This document shows positions 8,246-17,296 of a stretch of DNA of 64,000 nucleotides, piece after piece; positions within the stretch are counted from its first letter, which is position 1, and every line of letters begins with the position of its first letter. The stretch covers positions 3,472,001 to 3,536,000 of the forward strand of contig NZ_JAAGNZ010000001.1 of the NCBI RefSeq assembly GCF_010747415.1, written 5' to 3'. Both the position numbers and the translations under genes were made by a program. The DNA comes from Spirosoma agri (GTDB taxonomy: Bacteria; Bacteroidota; Bacteroidia; Cytophagales; Spirosomataceae). The notes under the pieces were generated by a model that saw only the letters and a list, made by a program, of their open reading frames with translations, did no database searches and was not told the origin of the DNA.

Positions 8246-9673
8246 ATGCTTATTTCTACCAAACTCACCCACTCTCACCGTTCACAAATCAGCCGAAAAG
8301 CCACTAAATTCTTCTACGCATGGACCCATATGGCTCAGTCAGCCGCTGATCATTTGTGGCGATCGCTGCTCCGAAACAGGCAAACGCCATTCCGTTTACG
8401 GGTCGTTCAAGCGGTTGCGGGTCTGATCGCAATCATCAGCTGGCTGGCGGGATCGCCTACACGGGCTCAGTCAGATAGTATCGACTATAGCCACGTTCCG
8501 AAGGAAGAAATCGTGCTGGGCAGTTCCAATAATTTTAAACTTTTTGATGACGCGTTCTACCAGAATCAACTCTTTTTACTGGGCGAATCACACGGGGTTC
8601 AGAAACCGCAGGACGTTGATTTTGAGCTTTTGAAGCATCTCAACCAAAAACTTGGCATTCGCTATTACATTGCGGAGGTAGACGCCACGAAAGCCCACTA
8701 CCTGAACGAATACCTGCAAAGCGGTGACGACGCTACATTAATGAAGGTTTTCCGGAACTGGGTAGCGGGGAAAGCGCAGTGGGCCAATAAAGACTTCGTG
8801 CGGAAGATTCAGAAAATCCGGGCGTTGAACCAAACGCTACCTGCCAATCGTCGGATCGAGTTCGTGGGTATCGACCGTATTCACGACAATGCGCTGGCTG
8901 CCGAACACCTGACCGGGCTACTTCGCGGGAAAAAACTTCCCAAAACGACGCAGGTCCTCGCCGACTCCCTGGTCCGTAAACTAGGAGCTGGCCCGGACAG
9001 TCTCGCGGCTGATCTTGCGCTGACCTGGCTAACCGACTGGCAAGCGAAGGAAGCCGTTTACCGAAAAGCCCTTGGCAGCGATGCCCCTACCCTGCGTCAT
9101 CTGCTCACCAACGTCGGTTATATGAAAACGATCAAAAGCCGGGAGAAGACGATTTTCACCAATTTCACTACACTGCTACCCAGCTTAAACAACGAAAAAC
9201 TGTACGGCTTCTGGGGCTTCTTCCACGTATTGCAAAGCCCACCCCTGGGTAGTGCAAAGCCGTTCGCCTGCCTGATCAAGGAATCCGATCTGCCTCTGCA
9301 CGACAAAATTGTTTCGATCACGTTCAGTTACCTGGACTCCTATTCGATGGTGCCGACGGCTTTCATCCCTCCCTTCTGGCAGGATAAAGGAAAGACGTAT
9401 ACCCGCCTGAACAAATTCAATCAGGACAGCGAGCTGATGCATACCGAAGGTATCGAGTCTATGCGGGCGGCTACCCGTCCGAACACGCTGACGCTGTTTG
9501 CCCTCGACCGGCCCGGTTCGTTTGCGCGTACAACCCCCATTCGGATAAAGTATGCGCCCTTTATGCCTAAATCGCAGCAGATGAAATTTGATCCGGCCCA
9601 TCCTACCACCGACTACTTCCAATACGTCATTCTTGTTCGGGATTCCGACATGACCGAGCCGCTGGTGCCGTAG
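8246..9673 (+). CDS. Erythromycin esterase-like secreted or anchored protein
   Basis: The protein (475 aa from ATG 8246) has a late hydrophobic segment (AVAGLIAIISWLAGSPTRAQ) acting as signal or anchor; ATG 8330 would shorten the N-terminus and is an alternative start. The body shows the EreA/EreB-like signature LLGESHGVQKPQDVDFELLKHL, and later IRYYIAEVD and RIEFVGIDRIHDN with the conserved family order. Distant homologues are rarely macrolide esterases, so resistance should not be assumed; a general hydrolase role is safer. The stop codon overlaps the left arm of an 85-bp perfect palindromic element shared with the convergent lactonase gene. Confidence 0.72.
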   Translation: MLISTKLTHSHRSQISRKATKFFYAWTHMAQSAADHLWRSLLRNRQTPFRLRVVQAVAGLIAIISWLAGSPTRAQSDSIDYSHVPKEEIVLGSSNNFKLFDDAFYQNQLFLLGESHGVQKPQDVDFELLKHLNQKLGIRYYIAEVDATKAHYLNEYLQSGDDATLMKVFRNWVAGKAQWANKDFVRKIQKIRALNQTLPANRRIEFVGIDRIHDNALAAEHLTGLLRGKKLPKTTQVLADSLVRKLGAGPDSLAADLALTWLTDWQAKEAVYRKALGSDAPTLRHLLTNVGYMKTIKSREKTIFTNFTTLLPSLNNEKLYGFWGFFHVLQSPPLGSAKPFACLIKESDLPLHDKIVSITFSYLDSYSMVPTAFIPPFWQDKGKTYTRLNKFNQDSELMHTEGIESMRAATRPNTLTLFALDRPGSFARTTPIRIKYAPFMPKSQQMKFDPAHPTTDYFQYVILVRDSDMTEPLVP

Positions 9674-9756
9674 AAAGAAGGTGGCGAGTCTGGATGGTCA
9701 TATGCCGTATCTCCAAGATACGGCATATGACCATCCAGACTCGCCACCTTCTTTCT
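9672..9756. repeat. Perfect 41-bp inverted repeat with family-A GCCGTATC core; bidirectional terminator position
   Basis: Arms 9672-9712 and 9716-9756 are perfectly complementary around a 3-nt loop. The centre holds the core GCCGTATCTCC...GATACGGC also seen at 39.2, 61.16 and 61.27 kb. It sits between convergent genes, overlaps the upstream stop codon, and is followed by CTTTCTTTTC on the plus strand. Confidence 0.85.
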
Positions 9757-9768
9757 TTTCATTTATTG

Positions 9769-10794
9769 TCAGGGCATAACGCCGTTGGTTGTTGTCTTGA
9801 TTCGGCACAGAAACATGCCAGATGTCAGGTAAAGCGTCGATCCATCGTCACCCCAGGCACAGTTGGAAATTACCTCTCCCGTATCGATACGTCCCATCAG
9901 TTTACCCGCTGGCGAAATGATCAGCACCCCTCCCGGTCCCGACGTCCAGACGTTACCCGCCTTGTCCGTTTTCAAGCCATCGACTACTTCTTTCGGGCGA
10001 AACTTCGGCAATGAGGATGCATCAAAATAAACGCGGCCTTTACCAACGGCCCCGTCAGCCATGACCGGGTAAGCCATAATCAGCGGTTTTAGCGAATCCG
10101 ACTGGGATACGTACAGCGTTTTACCATCGGCCGAAAAAGCCAGTCCGTTAGGATAGGTAATGTCGTTGATCAACAGGGTTACCGTACCATTCGATGCCAT
10201 CCGATAGACACCATTGACGGTTGTTTCGCGAGCCGGATCGTTTTGCTGCTGCGGCAAACCATACGGCGGATCGCTAAAGTAAAGACTCCCGTTTGCATGC
10301 GCTACAACGTCGTTCGGGCTGTTGTAGCGTTTTCCCTGAACGTGGTCAGTCAGCGTGCGCTTGCCCCCTTTCCCCCGTAACGGCATGACCGCAATGCGCC
10401 GGTCGCCGTGATCACAGATAATCAACTGCCCTTTCCGATCAATGGTCATGCCATTGCTGCCGGGTTCTTCGCTGTAGGGCAATCGGCCCGTATAGCCGGT
10501 ATGTTCCAGAAACTTCGACAGACCCGTTTTGGGAGACCATTTATAGGTTGTCTGTGCCTTGGTGTCGTTGACGAGCAGGTAGCTACTATCGCGCACCCAA
10601 ACGGGGCCTTCGAGGTGATCGAAGCCAGCGGCAATGATTTCGATTTTAGCGTTGGCTGGAATCAATTGATTGAGTTGCGGGTCCGTACGAACCACCTGAC
10701 CGATGGTAGCGTATGGCTGTGACTGGGCAATGCCCGATAGCGGAATAAACCCTAAACTGGCAAGCAAAAACTTAACGGAATGCGGATACTTCAT
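9769..10794 (-). CDS. SMP-30/gluconolactonase family protein
   Basis: Secreted six-bladed propeller hydrolase, probably a sugar lactonase, of 341 aa. A signal peptide (KFLLASLGFIPLSGIAQ) begins right after ATG 10794, which was preferred to the in-frame ATG 10875 for that reason. Family motifs are FDHLEGPVWV with the metal-ligand Glu, EEPGSNGMTIDRKGQLIICDHGDRRI, SPNDVVAHANGSLYFSDPPYG with the Asn-Asp metal ligands, and the late ADGKTLYVSQSD. The exact substrate cannot be read from sequence. It is divergent from the royal-jelly-family gene and convergent with the erythromycin-esterase-like gene. Confidence 0.88.
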   Translation of the reverse strand: MKYPHSVKFLLASLGFIPLSGIAQSQPYATIGQVVRTDPQLNQLIPANAKIEIIAAGFDHLEGPVWVRDSSYLLVNDTKAQTTYKWSPKTGLSKFLEHTGYTGRLPYSEEPGSNGMTIDRKGQLIICDHGDRRIAVMPLRGKGGKRTLTDHVQGKRYNSPNDVVAHANGSLYFSDPPYGLPQQQNDPARETTVNGVYRMASNGTVTLLINDITYPNGLAFSADGKTLYVSQSDSLKPLIMAYPVMADGAVGKGRVYFDASSLPKFRPKEVVDGLKTDKAGNVWTSGPGGVLIISPAGKLMGRIDTGEVISNCAWGDDGSTLYLTSGMFLCRIKTTTNGVMP

Positions 10795-10957
10795 AACGTT
10801 GACTGGACTTAATTGTATAGCTTTCCCAACCGTATACCAGGCCGAAAGTTTGCCGATTCGATGGAGTTTAGCCAATGCGCTGCGGAAACGACGAATGCTA
10901 ACTTTAAAAACCTTCCCTTCCGTCTTCCGTTAAAGCTGTATCAGCACGATCATTTGC

Positions 10958-12037
10958 ATGAAAACTCCGCTTTTTGTTTCGTTTCTTTTCATGAGTAGCC
11001 TTACACATGCTCAGCCCGCTCTGTCGCCCAAGCTGGAAACCGTCGCCGAATTTGGCAAGCATCAACCCATTGGCGTGGGCGTATCGAAGGAAAATCGCAT
11101 TTTCGTTACCTTCCCCAAGAATCCCGATAATTACGATTATGGACTGGCCGAAATCGTCAACGGACAACGGCGGCCCTATCCTAACGAAGAGTGGAACAAG
11201 TGGGACTCGTTGAATCCGCAGAATCGGTTCATCAACGTACAGGCGTTGTTTGTCGATCAGACGAATGCGCTCTGGGTACTCGACCCGTCGAATCCGGCCG
11301 AACAACCCCCGCTTATTCAGGGTATCAAACTAATGAAAATCAATCTGGCGACGAACCAGGTAGAGAAAATTTACCGGTTTGAAGACCTGCCCCGAGAAAA
11401 AACAGCACTCAACGACGTTCGGGTCGATACGCGTCGGCAGGTGGCTTATTTATCCGATCCGGGTCGGGCAACGATCGTGGTGCTGGACCTCAATACGGGC
11501 AAAAGCCGCTCGTTGCTCGAAGGGGATAAATCAACCAAGGCTGACCCCGATTTTCACCTCAAAATAGATGGTAAAGAGGTCAGAGATAACAAAGGCAAGT
11601 ATTTCAGCAGCAACGTTAACGGTATTGCCCTGACCGACGATTTCAAGTATTTCTATTTCCGGCCCATCACCCAAACGAAGTTATTCCGTATCGAAACACA
11701 GTACCTCAACGACCCTAAATTAACCCCGGCGGAGGTAGCCGCGCACGTCGAAATAATGGCCGAAACCGGCGTATCACACGGCATGTACTCGGACAAAGTC
11801 GGGAACGTGTACCTGACCGATTCGCCGGCCAAAGCCGTTCGCTACCTCACCCCCGACCGTAAACTCGAAACGCTCGTACAGGATAGCCGCTTGCTCTGGC
11901 CCGACAGTTTTGGCATCGGCTCCGACGGGTATCTGTACCTGACAGCCGCTCAGATTCACCGGACGAAAAAGTACAACAATGGTGAGGACAAAGTAGATTA
12001 CCCATTCCGATTGTATCGGATGAAACTACCCAAGTAG
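10958..12037 (+). CDS. Major royal jelly/yellow-family beta-propeller protein
   Basis: Secreted protein of 359 aa with the signal peptide MKTPLFVSFLFMSSLTHAQ. It resembles the L-dopachrome tautomerase-related (MRJP/yellow) family: QPIGVGVSKENRIFVTFPK, ALWVLDPSNP, LNDVRVDTRRQVAYLSD and NGIALTDDFKYFYFRPIT mark propeller blades in family order. Bacterial members are uncharacterised and may be sugar or aromatic lactonase-like enzymes. Only 2 nt before the ATG the sequence reads ATCATTTG, an imperfect -7 box. A stem-loop follows the gene. The neighbouring lactonase and lyase suggest a role in carbohydrate metabolism (inference). Confidence 0.8.
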   Translation: MKTPLFVSFLFMSSLTHAQPALSPKLETVAEFGKHQPIGVGVSKENRIFVTFPKNPDNYDYGLAEIVNGQRRPYPNEEWNKWDSLNPQNRFINVQALFVDQTNALWVLDPSNPAEQPPLIQGIKLMKINLATNQVEKIYRFEDLPREKTALNDVRVDTRRQVAYLSDPGRATIVVLDLNTGKSRSLLEGDKSTKADPDFHLKIDGKEVRDNKGKYFSSNVNGIALTDDFKYFYFRPITQTKLFRIETQYLNDPKLTPAEVAAHVEIMAETGVSHGMYSDKVGNVYLTDSPAKAVRYLTPDRKLETLVQDSRLLWPDSFGIGSDGYLYLTAAQIHRTKKYNNGEDKVDYPFRLYRMKLPK

Positions 12038-12059
12038 ATCAGGCAGTCTCAGAAGCCAG

Positions 12060-12113
12060 GAGCGTTTTCAAGTAAATTCAGTCATCCGTTGGCTTATTTA
12101 CCTGAAAACGCTC
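12060..12113 (+). terminator. Hairpin terminator after the royal-jelly-family gene
   Basis: GAGCGTTTTCA at 12060-12070 pairs with TGAAAACGCTC at 12103-12113, with an extended GTAAA/TTTAC stem inside and one mismatch. TTCGTTT follows. Confidence 0.65.
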
Positions 12114-12135
12114 TTCGTTTACCCGCTCTTCCGGT

Positions 12136-14022
12136 ATGAAAACGGCTACCTTCTTCCTGCATTTTCTCGCTCTCTCGTTGCTGGCCGTTTTTTCGGCAAA
12201 CGCCCAGATCGACCATCTGGCCACTACCGCCAGGCTCCCCGATCACCCCCGAATTTTACTGCTGAAAGGGGAAGAAGAAGCGATTAAGCGAACCATAGGC
12301 GCTGACAAAACCTGGGATAAACTACACCTCGCCATCCTGACCGAATCGGACGTACTGCTCGAATCGGCTCCGCTGGAACGGATTCAGATCGGGCGACGGT
12401 TATTGTCTACATCACGCGAGGCATTGCGTCGGTTGTTTTTTCTGTCGTACGCCTGGCGCATGACCCACCAGGACAAGTATTTGAAACGCGCCGAAAAAGA
12501 ACTCCTGGCTTTATCGGCCTTCAGCGACTGGAATCCAACTCATTTTCTGGACGTGGCCGAAATGACAATGGCCGTGTCCATCGGGTACGACTGGCTGTAC
12601 AACGACTTATCCGAGTCGTCCCGCTCCGTTATCAAGGAAGCAATTCTGAAAAAAGGATTGGAGCCATCGCTGGATTCGAAGTACAACAGCTGGCTGAAAG
12701 CGAGCCATAACTGGAATCAGGTCTGCAATGCGGGGATGACCTACGGTGCGCTGGCGATTTACGAAGATCAGCCGGAACTGGCCAAACGCCTGATCAATCG
12801 GGCCGTCGACTCCATCGAGTTGCCCATGGGCGATTATAATCCGAGTGGCGCGTATCCCGAAGGCTATAGCTACTGGGGGTATGGAACCAGCTTCAATGTT
12901 ATGTTCCTGAGCGCAGTTGACAAGGCATTCGGGACCGATTTTGGGTTATCGGCCAAACCCGGTTTTCTACAAACAGCCGGATTTATGGAGAACATGACCG
13001 GACCATCCAACAACGCGTTCAATTTCTCCGATTCCGGGTTGAGCGGAGAGCTACAACCGGCAATGTTCTGGTTTGCCCAAAAACAGAAAAACCCCTCGCT
13101 GCTTTGGGTAGAGCGCAGTCGGTTGATGAACGGCGACGCTAAACAACACACCAAAAACCGGCTTCTACCCGCGGCCATTCTCTGGAGCAATGGCGTTGGT
13201 GTATCCTCTATTGCCGAACCAACATCGACCGTCTGGGTTGGCGCGGGCAAAACACCGGTCGCGCTAATGCGTACTTCCTGGTCTGATCCCAATGCCATTT
13301 ACGTAGCTATGAAAGGGGGCAGCGCATCAACCAACCACGCGCACATGGATATCGGCTCGTTCGTCATGGAAGCCGACGGTGTTCGCTGGGCGATGGATTT
13401 CGGGATGCAGAACTACGAATCGCTGGAATCCAAAGGGGTTGACTTGTGGAACGCCAAACAAAATTCGCAACGCTGGCAAGTTTTCCGCTATAACAACTTC
13501 GTTCACAACACACTCACGATCAACGGCCAGCTACAGCGGGTTGAAGGCAAAGCGTCGATTATCGGTTCGTCAGCAACCCCTGCCTTCATGAACGCCACCA
13601 CCGACTTGACCGATATTTATTCCGGATCGCTGGTAAAAGCGACGCGTGGTGTTGCCATTGTAAACAACGCTTACGTTGTAGTTCGGGATGAACTGGAAAC
13701 GCTGCCGACTGAAACGACGGTCCGTTGGACAATGCTCACGCCGGCTACGGCCAAACTGATTGGCAATAACAAGATCGAACTCACGAAAGACGGCAAAACG
13801 TTGGTCATTCAGGTTCAGGAACCCGCGAACGTAACGCTGAAAACCTGGCCGACAGAACCACCGCACGACTACGACGCACCCAACCCCGGCACCACACTGG
13901 TCGGCTTCGAAGCCACGCTCCCTGCCAACGCAAAAGCAGCACTGACGGTATTGCTCATCCCCGAAAAATCAGCAAAAAACGTCACTCAGCCAGTACAGCA
14001 CTTACAGCAATGGCCGAAGTAA
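12136..14022 (+). CDS. Heparinase II/III-like polysaccharide lyase
   Basis: Secreted lyase-like protein of 628 aa. A signal peptide (MKTATFFLHFLALSLLAVFSANA) precedes an (alpha/alpha) toroid with SHNWNQVCNAGMTYGALA (about residues 195-212) and then a beta-sandwich with GGSASTNHAHMDIGSFVMEADGVRWAMDFG (about residues 394-423), the hallmark of heparinase II/III-like proteins. Asn and His in these motifs are probably catalytic. The substrate may be a uronic-acid polysaccharide, but PL family and linkage cannot be fixed by eye. The 3' end, from CGAAG plus the TAA stop onward, matches the 3' end of the purple acid phosphatase gene at 42.97 kb, because both abut family-B repeats. Confidence 0.85.
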   Translation: MKTATFFLHFLALSLLAVFSANAQIDHLATTARLPDHPRILLLKGEEEAIKRTIGADKTWDKLHLAILTESDVLLESAPLERIQIGRRLLSTSREALRRLFFLSYAWRMTHQDKYLKRAEKELLALSAFSDWNPTHFLDVAEMTMAVSIGYDWLYNDLSESSRSVIKEAILKKGLEPSLDSKYNSWLKASHNWNQVCNAGMTYGALAIYEDQPELAKRLINRAVDSIELPMGDYNPSGAYPEGYSYWGYGTSFNVMFLSAVDKAFGTDFGLSAKPGFLQTAGFMENMTGPSNNAFNFSDSGLSGELQPAMFWFAQKQKNPSLLWVERSRLMNGDAKQHTKNRLLPAAILWSNGVGVSSIAEPTSTVWVGAGKTPVALMRTSWSDPNAIYVAMKGGSASTNHAHMDIGSFVMEADGVRWAMDFGMQNYESLESKGVDLWNAKQNSQRWQVFRYNNFVHNTLTINGQLQRVEGKASIIGSSATPAFMNATTDLTDIYSGSLVKATRGVAIVNNAYVVVRDELETLPTETTVRWTMLTPATAKLIGNNKIELTKDGKTLVIQVQEPANVTLKTWPTEPPHDYDAPNPGTTLVGFEATLPANAKAALTVLLIPEKSAKNVTQPVQHLQQWPK

Positions 14023-14100
14023 CGCGGACATCTTGTCCGCAGTGGTAAGTTGCCTTATACTTATTGTACTTACCGTTTATACTACGGACAAGATGTCCGC
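14015..14100. repeat. Family-B palindromic repeat pair (GCGGACATCTTGTCCGC) between convergent genes
   Basis: Core GCGGACATCTTGTCCGC lies at 14024-14040; an inverted copy (CGGACAAGATGTCCGC) lies at 14085-14100. ACTTACC and GGTAAGT extend the pairing, so the unit can fold as one long hairpin or two short ones. Positions 14015-14044 match 42969-42998 at 29 of 30 bases. It sits where a bidirectional terminator would be expected. Confidence 0.8.
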
Positions 14101-14101
14101 C

Positions 14102-16987
14102 CTACAGTCCTACCATTACTTTTCCACCGTTTGTGTACGAGAGTTTGCCGCGTAACGTCAGGCTTTTGGCGGGCACGGTGCTGCCCACGGTTATGTTGGT
14201 GTCGTTCTGGATGACGACGTTATCCGTAGCCGTCGGCACGCGCCGACAGGCCCACGTAAGCGGATCATTCCAGTTCCCGGACTTCACGCTGGTGATCACA
14301 TCAGTGTAACACATCGACTGTGACAACAACCGCAGATAGGCCGCCTGCGAATATATGGCAGGTTCGTCGAGCTGCCAGGAATTTTCGGGATAGGACGTGT
14401 TCCAGGCTTTGTACGATTTCTGAACCGGCTGATTCTGCGGGGGCGAAATCGCGGGACCCGTATAGGCCGCGTCGGGCGCGTAGGTTGGATTGGCTCCTCC
14501 CACCAAATAACCCGGTGGCGGATTGACGTCAAAGGCAGTACCATCGCCAAACCAGCTATGGTACATGGTCGGAGCCGAAAATTCCGCCCCGGCAGTGGTC
14601 ATATTCGTCAGGTAGCAGTAAGCGGTCGGATTGACACCGTGCATGTAATGAACAAAACCCATGCCCGCATCCTGGTAATTGGTTTTGTTCGCAGCATCCA
14701 GATTATACGTGTTCATGGCGAAAAACAGGTTGCCCTGGTGCGCTTTCGTCTCATTGCTTCCCCACGTGTAGTTTCGATCACCCAGAAACGCCCGGTACGC
14801 ATCTGTCTGGTTCAGATAGGCCGGTAAATTCTCGGCATTGTTCGTTTTAACGCTGCCCGAGTACGTTGTCAGAATGGCGTTTTTCACGCTTACCGTAGCA
14901 CCGGAAGCACGAGCATAGTATAACAGCGCATCCTGATACGTGGCCTCGAATGGGTAGGCATAGCCCCATTGTATCAGGTGAACCTGACTATAATTCGCGT
15001 CGAAAAACGTTTTATAGGTCGTATTTCCGGTTAGCACATACAAAAAAGCCGAAGCAGCAACCCGCCGGGCGAGTCGGTCATCAGCGGTGTAGGTTGCAGC
15101 CGCACTCTGAAAGCCGGTGTTGGAGAACGTTACGTTTGGATTCGCATTTGCCCAGTTGAACGCATTGATGGCAGCGGTCTGAAGCGTGTCGCTATAGCGT
15201 TGTTTGGCCGGATCACTCAACGATTTAAACTGGATAGCCGCCAGTGCCAGAACCGCAGCGCCGGTAGCCGTGGCATCGGTACTGGCTGCACCATACCGGC
15301 GAACGTTCGTATCGGCGCTGGGTGGCGAAACCGCGCTAAAATCCGTTACGGAAACCTTGTGAAGCAACGAGCCATCCGTCTGCTGCATCCGAAGTAACCA
15401 GTCCAGTTCCCACTTGGCCTCATCCAATATATCAGGAACGCCGTTGCCCGATTCAGGAATGGTAAAATCATCGGTCCAGACAGCCGGATTATCTTCGTAG
15501 GCCAACAACATATCGACCATCGTCCCGTAGGTGAAGGGAACGTATTTGTTGTAGTCGCCCGCGTCGAACCAGCCACCCCGCAGGTTTTTCGACGTGGCTA
15601 CCGACGTATTCGTTACCAACCGACTATCGGTATCCTGCTGCGGCTTCAGGAAAGCAGCCCCATCGGTCCAGGGAGTTTCGGCGTAGGGCGTCTGTTTGGC
15701 AAAGCCACTTCGCTGATAGAAAAACACCCGTGTCGCCTGTTTCAACACGTTTTTGTAAACCTCGTTGCCAATGTCGAAGGTGTAGGATCGCTTGTTTTGC
15801 AGGGAATCGTAAACGTAGTAACTACCTGCTTTCTGAACCGCCGAAAAATCGAACCACCACGCTTTGTCACCCGACTGCGCATGGGTAGCCCCACCGTTCC
15901 AGCTGACGGGCGAACCGCGCAGCACAACCGCATCCGTGGCAGCGTCCCGAACCTGATAGAATGCAGAAGGCGTGAAGGGTTGCGACGCATTGTAACCCGT
16001 TTGTGGATTGCTGAGTACCGCAATTTTCCGGGCCATCGGCAGGTAGCCAAACTGATCGACTTTCAGGTGATTGTCCACTTCGGGATAGGTGGTCAGCTGG
16101 TACGTTTTGACAAAATTCCAGATCGTCTGGGGCATGTTAACGAGTGAACTCCACCCGTGCGATGCGTCTTTGGTCATCAGCATCACGACCTTTTTTCCGA
16201 AACTACAGAACGTCAGCGAATCAGCGTTCGGGTTCAGCGCCGTAGTTGTATAAGTACCGCCGTTGCCACAATTCAGGTAGGCATAGTTCGACATCGGCCA
16301 CACGAAAGCGGGTGTTTTCGGATAAGGCGTAATGGGCGCCTGCACGGTCGGATCACCTTTACTGTGAATGTGCATCAGGGGCACCGGTCTGTACGTTGTT
16401 GCCGTAAAATAGCTGGACAGGAACGCATCATTTCCCCACAAGTTAGCCGCAACGGGAACAAAGGCCGCCAGCTTGTCAGGGAGGGCCATACTCAGAAAGT
16501 AGCTCATATATCCACCCCCCGAATGACCAGTCACGTACACCCGATTGCGATTGATCCGGTATGTCCGGAATAAATAATCAATCAGATCGGACGTGAACTG
16601 GACATCGTCCGGTGCGTTCGGATCGGCAGGATTCGGGCCGCTTGTGTCGCCCACCGATCCGAATCCGGGTTTGGTATCGGCATATTTATTAAACTGGATG
16701 GTGCCCCCTACGGTGACGGCATCGGGATAAACGACAATAAAATTCTGTGCATTGGCTACGGCATCGAGCCCGGCATACGCCTGAAAACCGGCTCCGCTCC
16801 CACCATCGCCATGATACGCCAGTACGACGGGGAGGTTATCGGTAGACGGACTGGCGGGCAGATGAAACCGGAAGGTCCGAGTACGCCCTCCTGATGGAAG
16901 GCTGCCGGAACCATTGATGGGCGTTTGGGCCCAGGTAGCTGCGTAAATCAGTCCCAGCAACAGGGTTGTACCAACTACATTTTTCAC
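14102..16987 (-). CDS. Bifunctional secreted enzyme: CE1/PHB-depolymerase-type esterase fused to GH9 cellulase
   Basis: Modular protein of 961 aa. A signal peptide (TTLLLGLIYAATWAQ) is followed by an LpqC/CE1-type alpha/beta hydrolase (about 22-295) with nucleophile S156 in GHSGGG, likely acid D212 and likely H277. An N-terminal GH9 Ig-like domain follows (about 303-405, VDQFGYLPMARKIAVLS). The GH9 barrel (about 410-890) has D475 and D478 in FDAGDY, the late HGVNPTAYCYLTNM, and the acid Glu in DEPAIYSQAAY. A C-terminal beta module of about 65 residues (SGNWNDPLTWACRRVPTATDNVVI) may be an anchoring or sorting domain. The architecture suggests removal of feruloyl or acetyl groups coupled to glucan cleavage (inference). 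The CE1-type and type B esterase genes are divergent from it. Confidence 0.9.
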   Translation of the reverse strand: MKNVVGTTLLLGLIYAATWAQTPINGSGSLPSGGRTRTFRFHLPASPSTDNLPVVLAYHGDGGSGAGFQAYAGLDAVANAQNFIVVYPDAVTVGGTIQFNKYADTKPGFGSVGDTSGPNPADPNAPDDVQFTSDLIDYLFRTYRINRNRVYVTGHSGGGYMSYFLSMALPDKLAAFVPVAANLWGNDAFLSSYFTATTYRPVPLMHIHSKGDPTVQAPITPYPKTPAFVWPMSNYAYLNCGNGGTYTTTALNPNADSLTFCSFGKKVVMLMTKDASHGWSSLVNMPQTIWNFVKTYQLTTYPEVDNHLKVDQFGYLPMARKIAVLSNPQTGYNASQPFTPSAFYQVRDAATDAVVLRGSPVSWNGGATHAQSGDKAWWFDFSAVQKAGSYYVYDSLQNKRSYTFDIGNEVYKNVLKQATRVFFYQRSGFAKQTPYAETPWTDGAAFLKPQQDTDSRLVTNTSVATSKNLRGGWFDAGDYNKYVPFTYGTMVDMLLAYEDNPAVWTDDFTIPESGNGVPDILDEAKWELDWLLRMQQTDGSLLHKVSVTDFSAVSPPSADTNVRRYGAASTDATATGAAVLALAAIQFKSLSDPAKQRYSDTLQTAAINAFNWANANPNVTFSNTGFQSAAATYTADDRLARRVAASAFLYVLTGNTTYKTFFDANYSQVHLIQWGYAYPFEATYQDALLYYARASGATVSVKNAILTTYSGSVKTNNAENLPAYLNQTDAYRAFLGDRNYTWGSNETKAHQGNLFFAMNTYNLDAANKTNYQDAGMGFVHYMHGVNPTAYCYLTNMTTAGAEFSAPTMYHSWFGDGTAFDVNPPPGYLVGGANPTYAPDAAYTGPAISPPQNQPVQKSYKAWNTSYPENSWQLDEPAIYSQAAYLRLLSQSMCYTDVITSVKSGNWNDPLTWACRRVPTATDNVVIQNDTNITVGSTVPAKSLTLRGKLSYTNGGKVMVGL

Positions 16988-17015
16988 TAGAATTGTTGAT
17001 TATGACGAGATTTAT

Positions 17016-17023
17016 CAAAAATA
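17016..17023 (-). promoter_or_regulatory. -7 box for the CE1-GH9 gene
   Basis: The minus strand reads TATTTTTG, a perfect TAnnTTTG match, about 28 nt before ATG 16987. A TTG at the normal -33 spacing is not seen. Confidence 0.45.
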
Positions 17024-17189
17024 ACGCATAAAATTCGAAGACATGGTAACAATTGAGTCGTCGGACGATTTAGCGCGTATTGGGTAGCGTCGTTAGCGTG
17101 AACGGCATCAGAATGGATGACTATACACTATTCTGAGTACACGCATGCTTATAGTTTGTCATGAATTATCACAAAAATCAGCGATAGGC

Positions 17190-17220
17190 TTTGGTCGCAA
17201 AATTGCACAACGTACTTTTG
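17190..17220 (+). promoter_or_regulatory. Bacteroidota promoter (TTTG-N19-TACTTTTG) for the esterase pair
   Basis: TTTG at 17190-17193, a 19-nt spacer and TACTTTTG at 17213-17220 match the consensus exactly. A leader of about 70 nt precedes ATG 17297. Confidence 0.7.
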
Positions 17221-17296
17221 ACGCCAGGCGATTTAGTGCCGCGATAGCCTCCGCTCAGTATGAACCTAATCGCTCTGACCCTCACCTACTTTATTT

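Larger units (their letters stand above)
16988..17296. other. Divergent intergenic region with promoters for both flanking genes
   Basis: About 309 nt with no gene. It holds a minus-strand -7 box (17016-17023) for the CE1-GH9 gene and a full plus-strand promoter (17190-17220) for the esterase genes. Nothing else was recognised. Confidence 0.6.

Noticed and set aside
8246..9673. Macrolide resistance gene
   Set aside because: Only distant EreA-like similarity; a resistance role is not supported by sequence.
12060..12113. Member of a dispersed repeat family
   Set aside because: The stem sequence is unique within the window; treated as an ordinary terminator.
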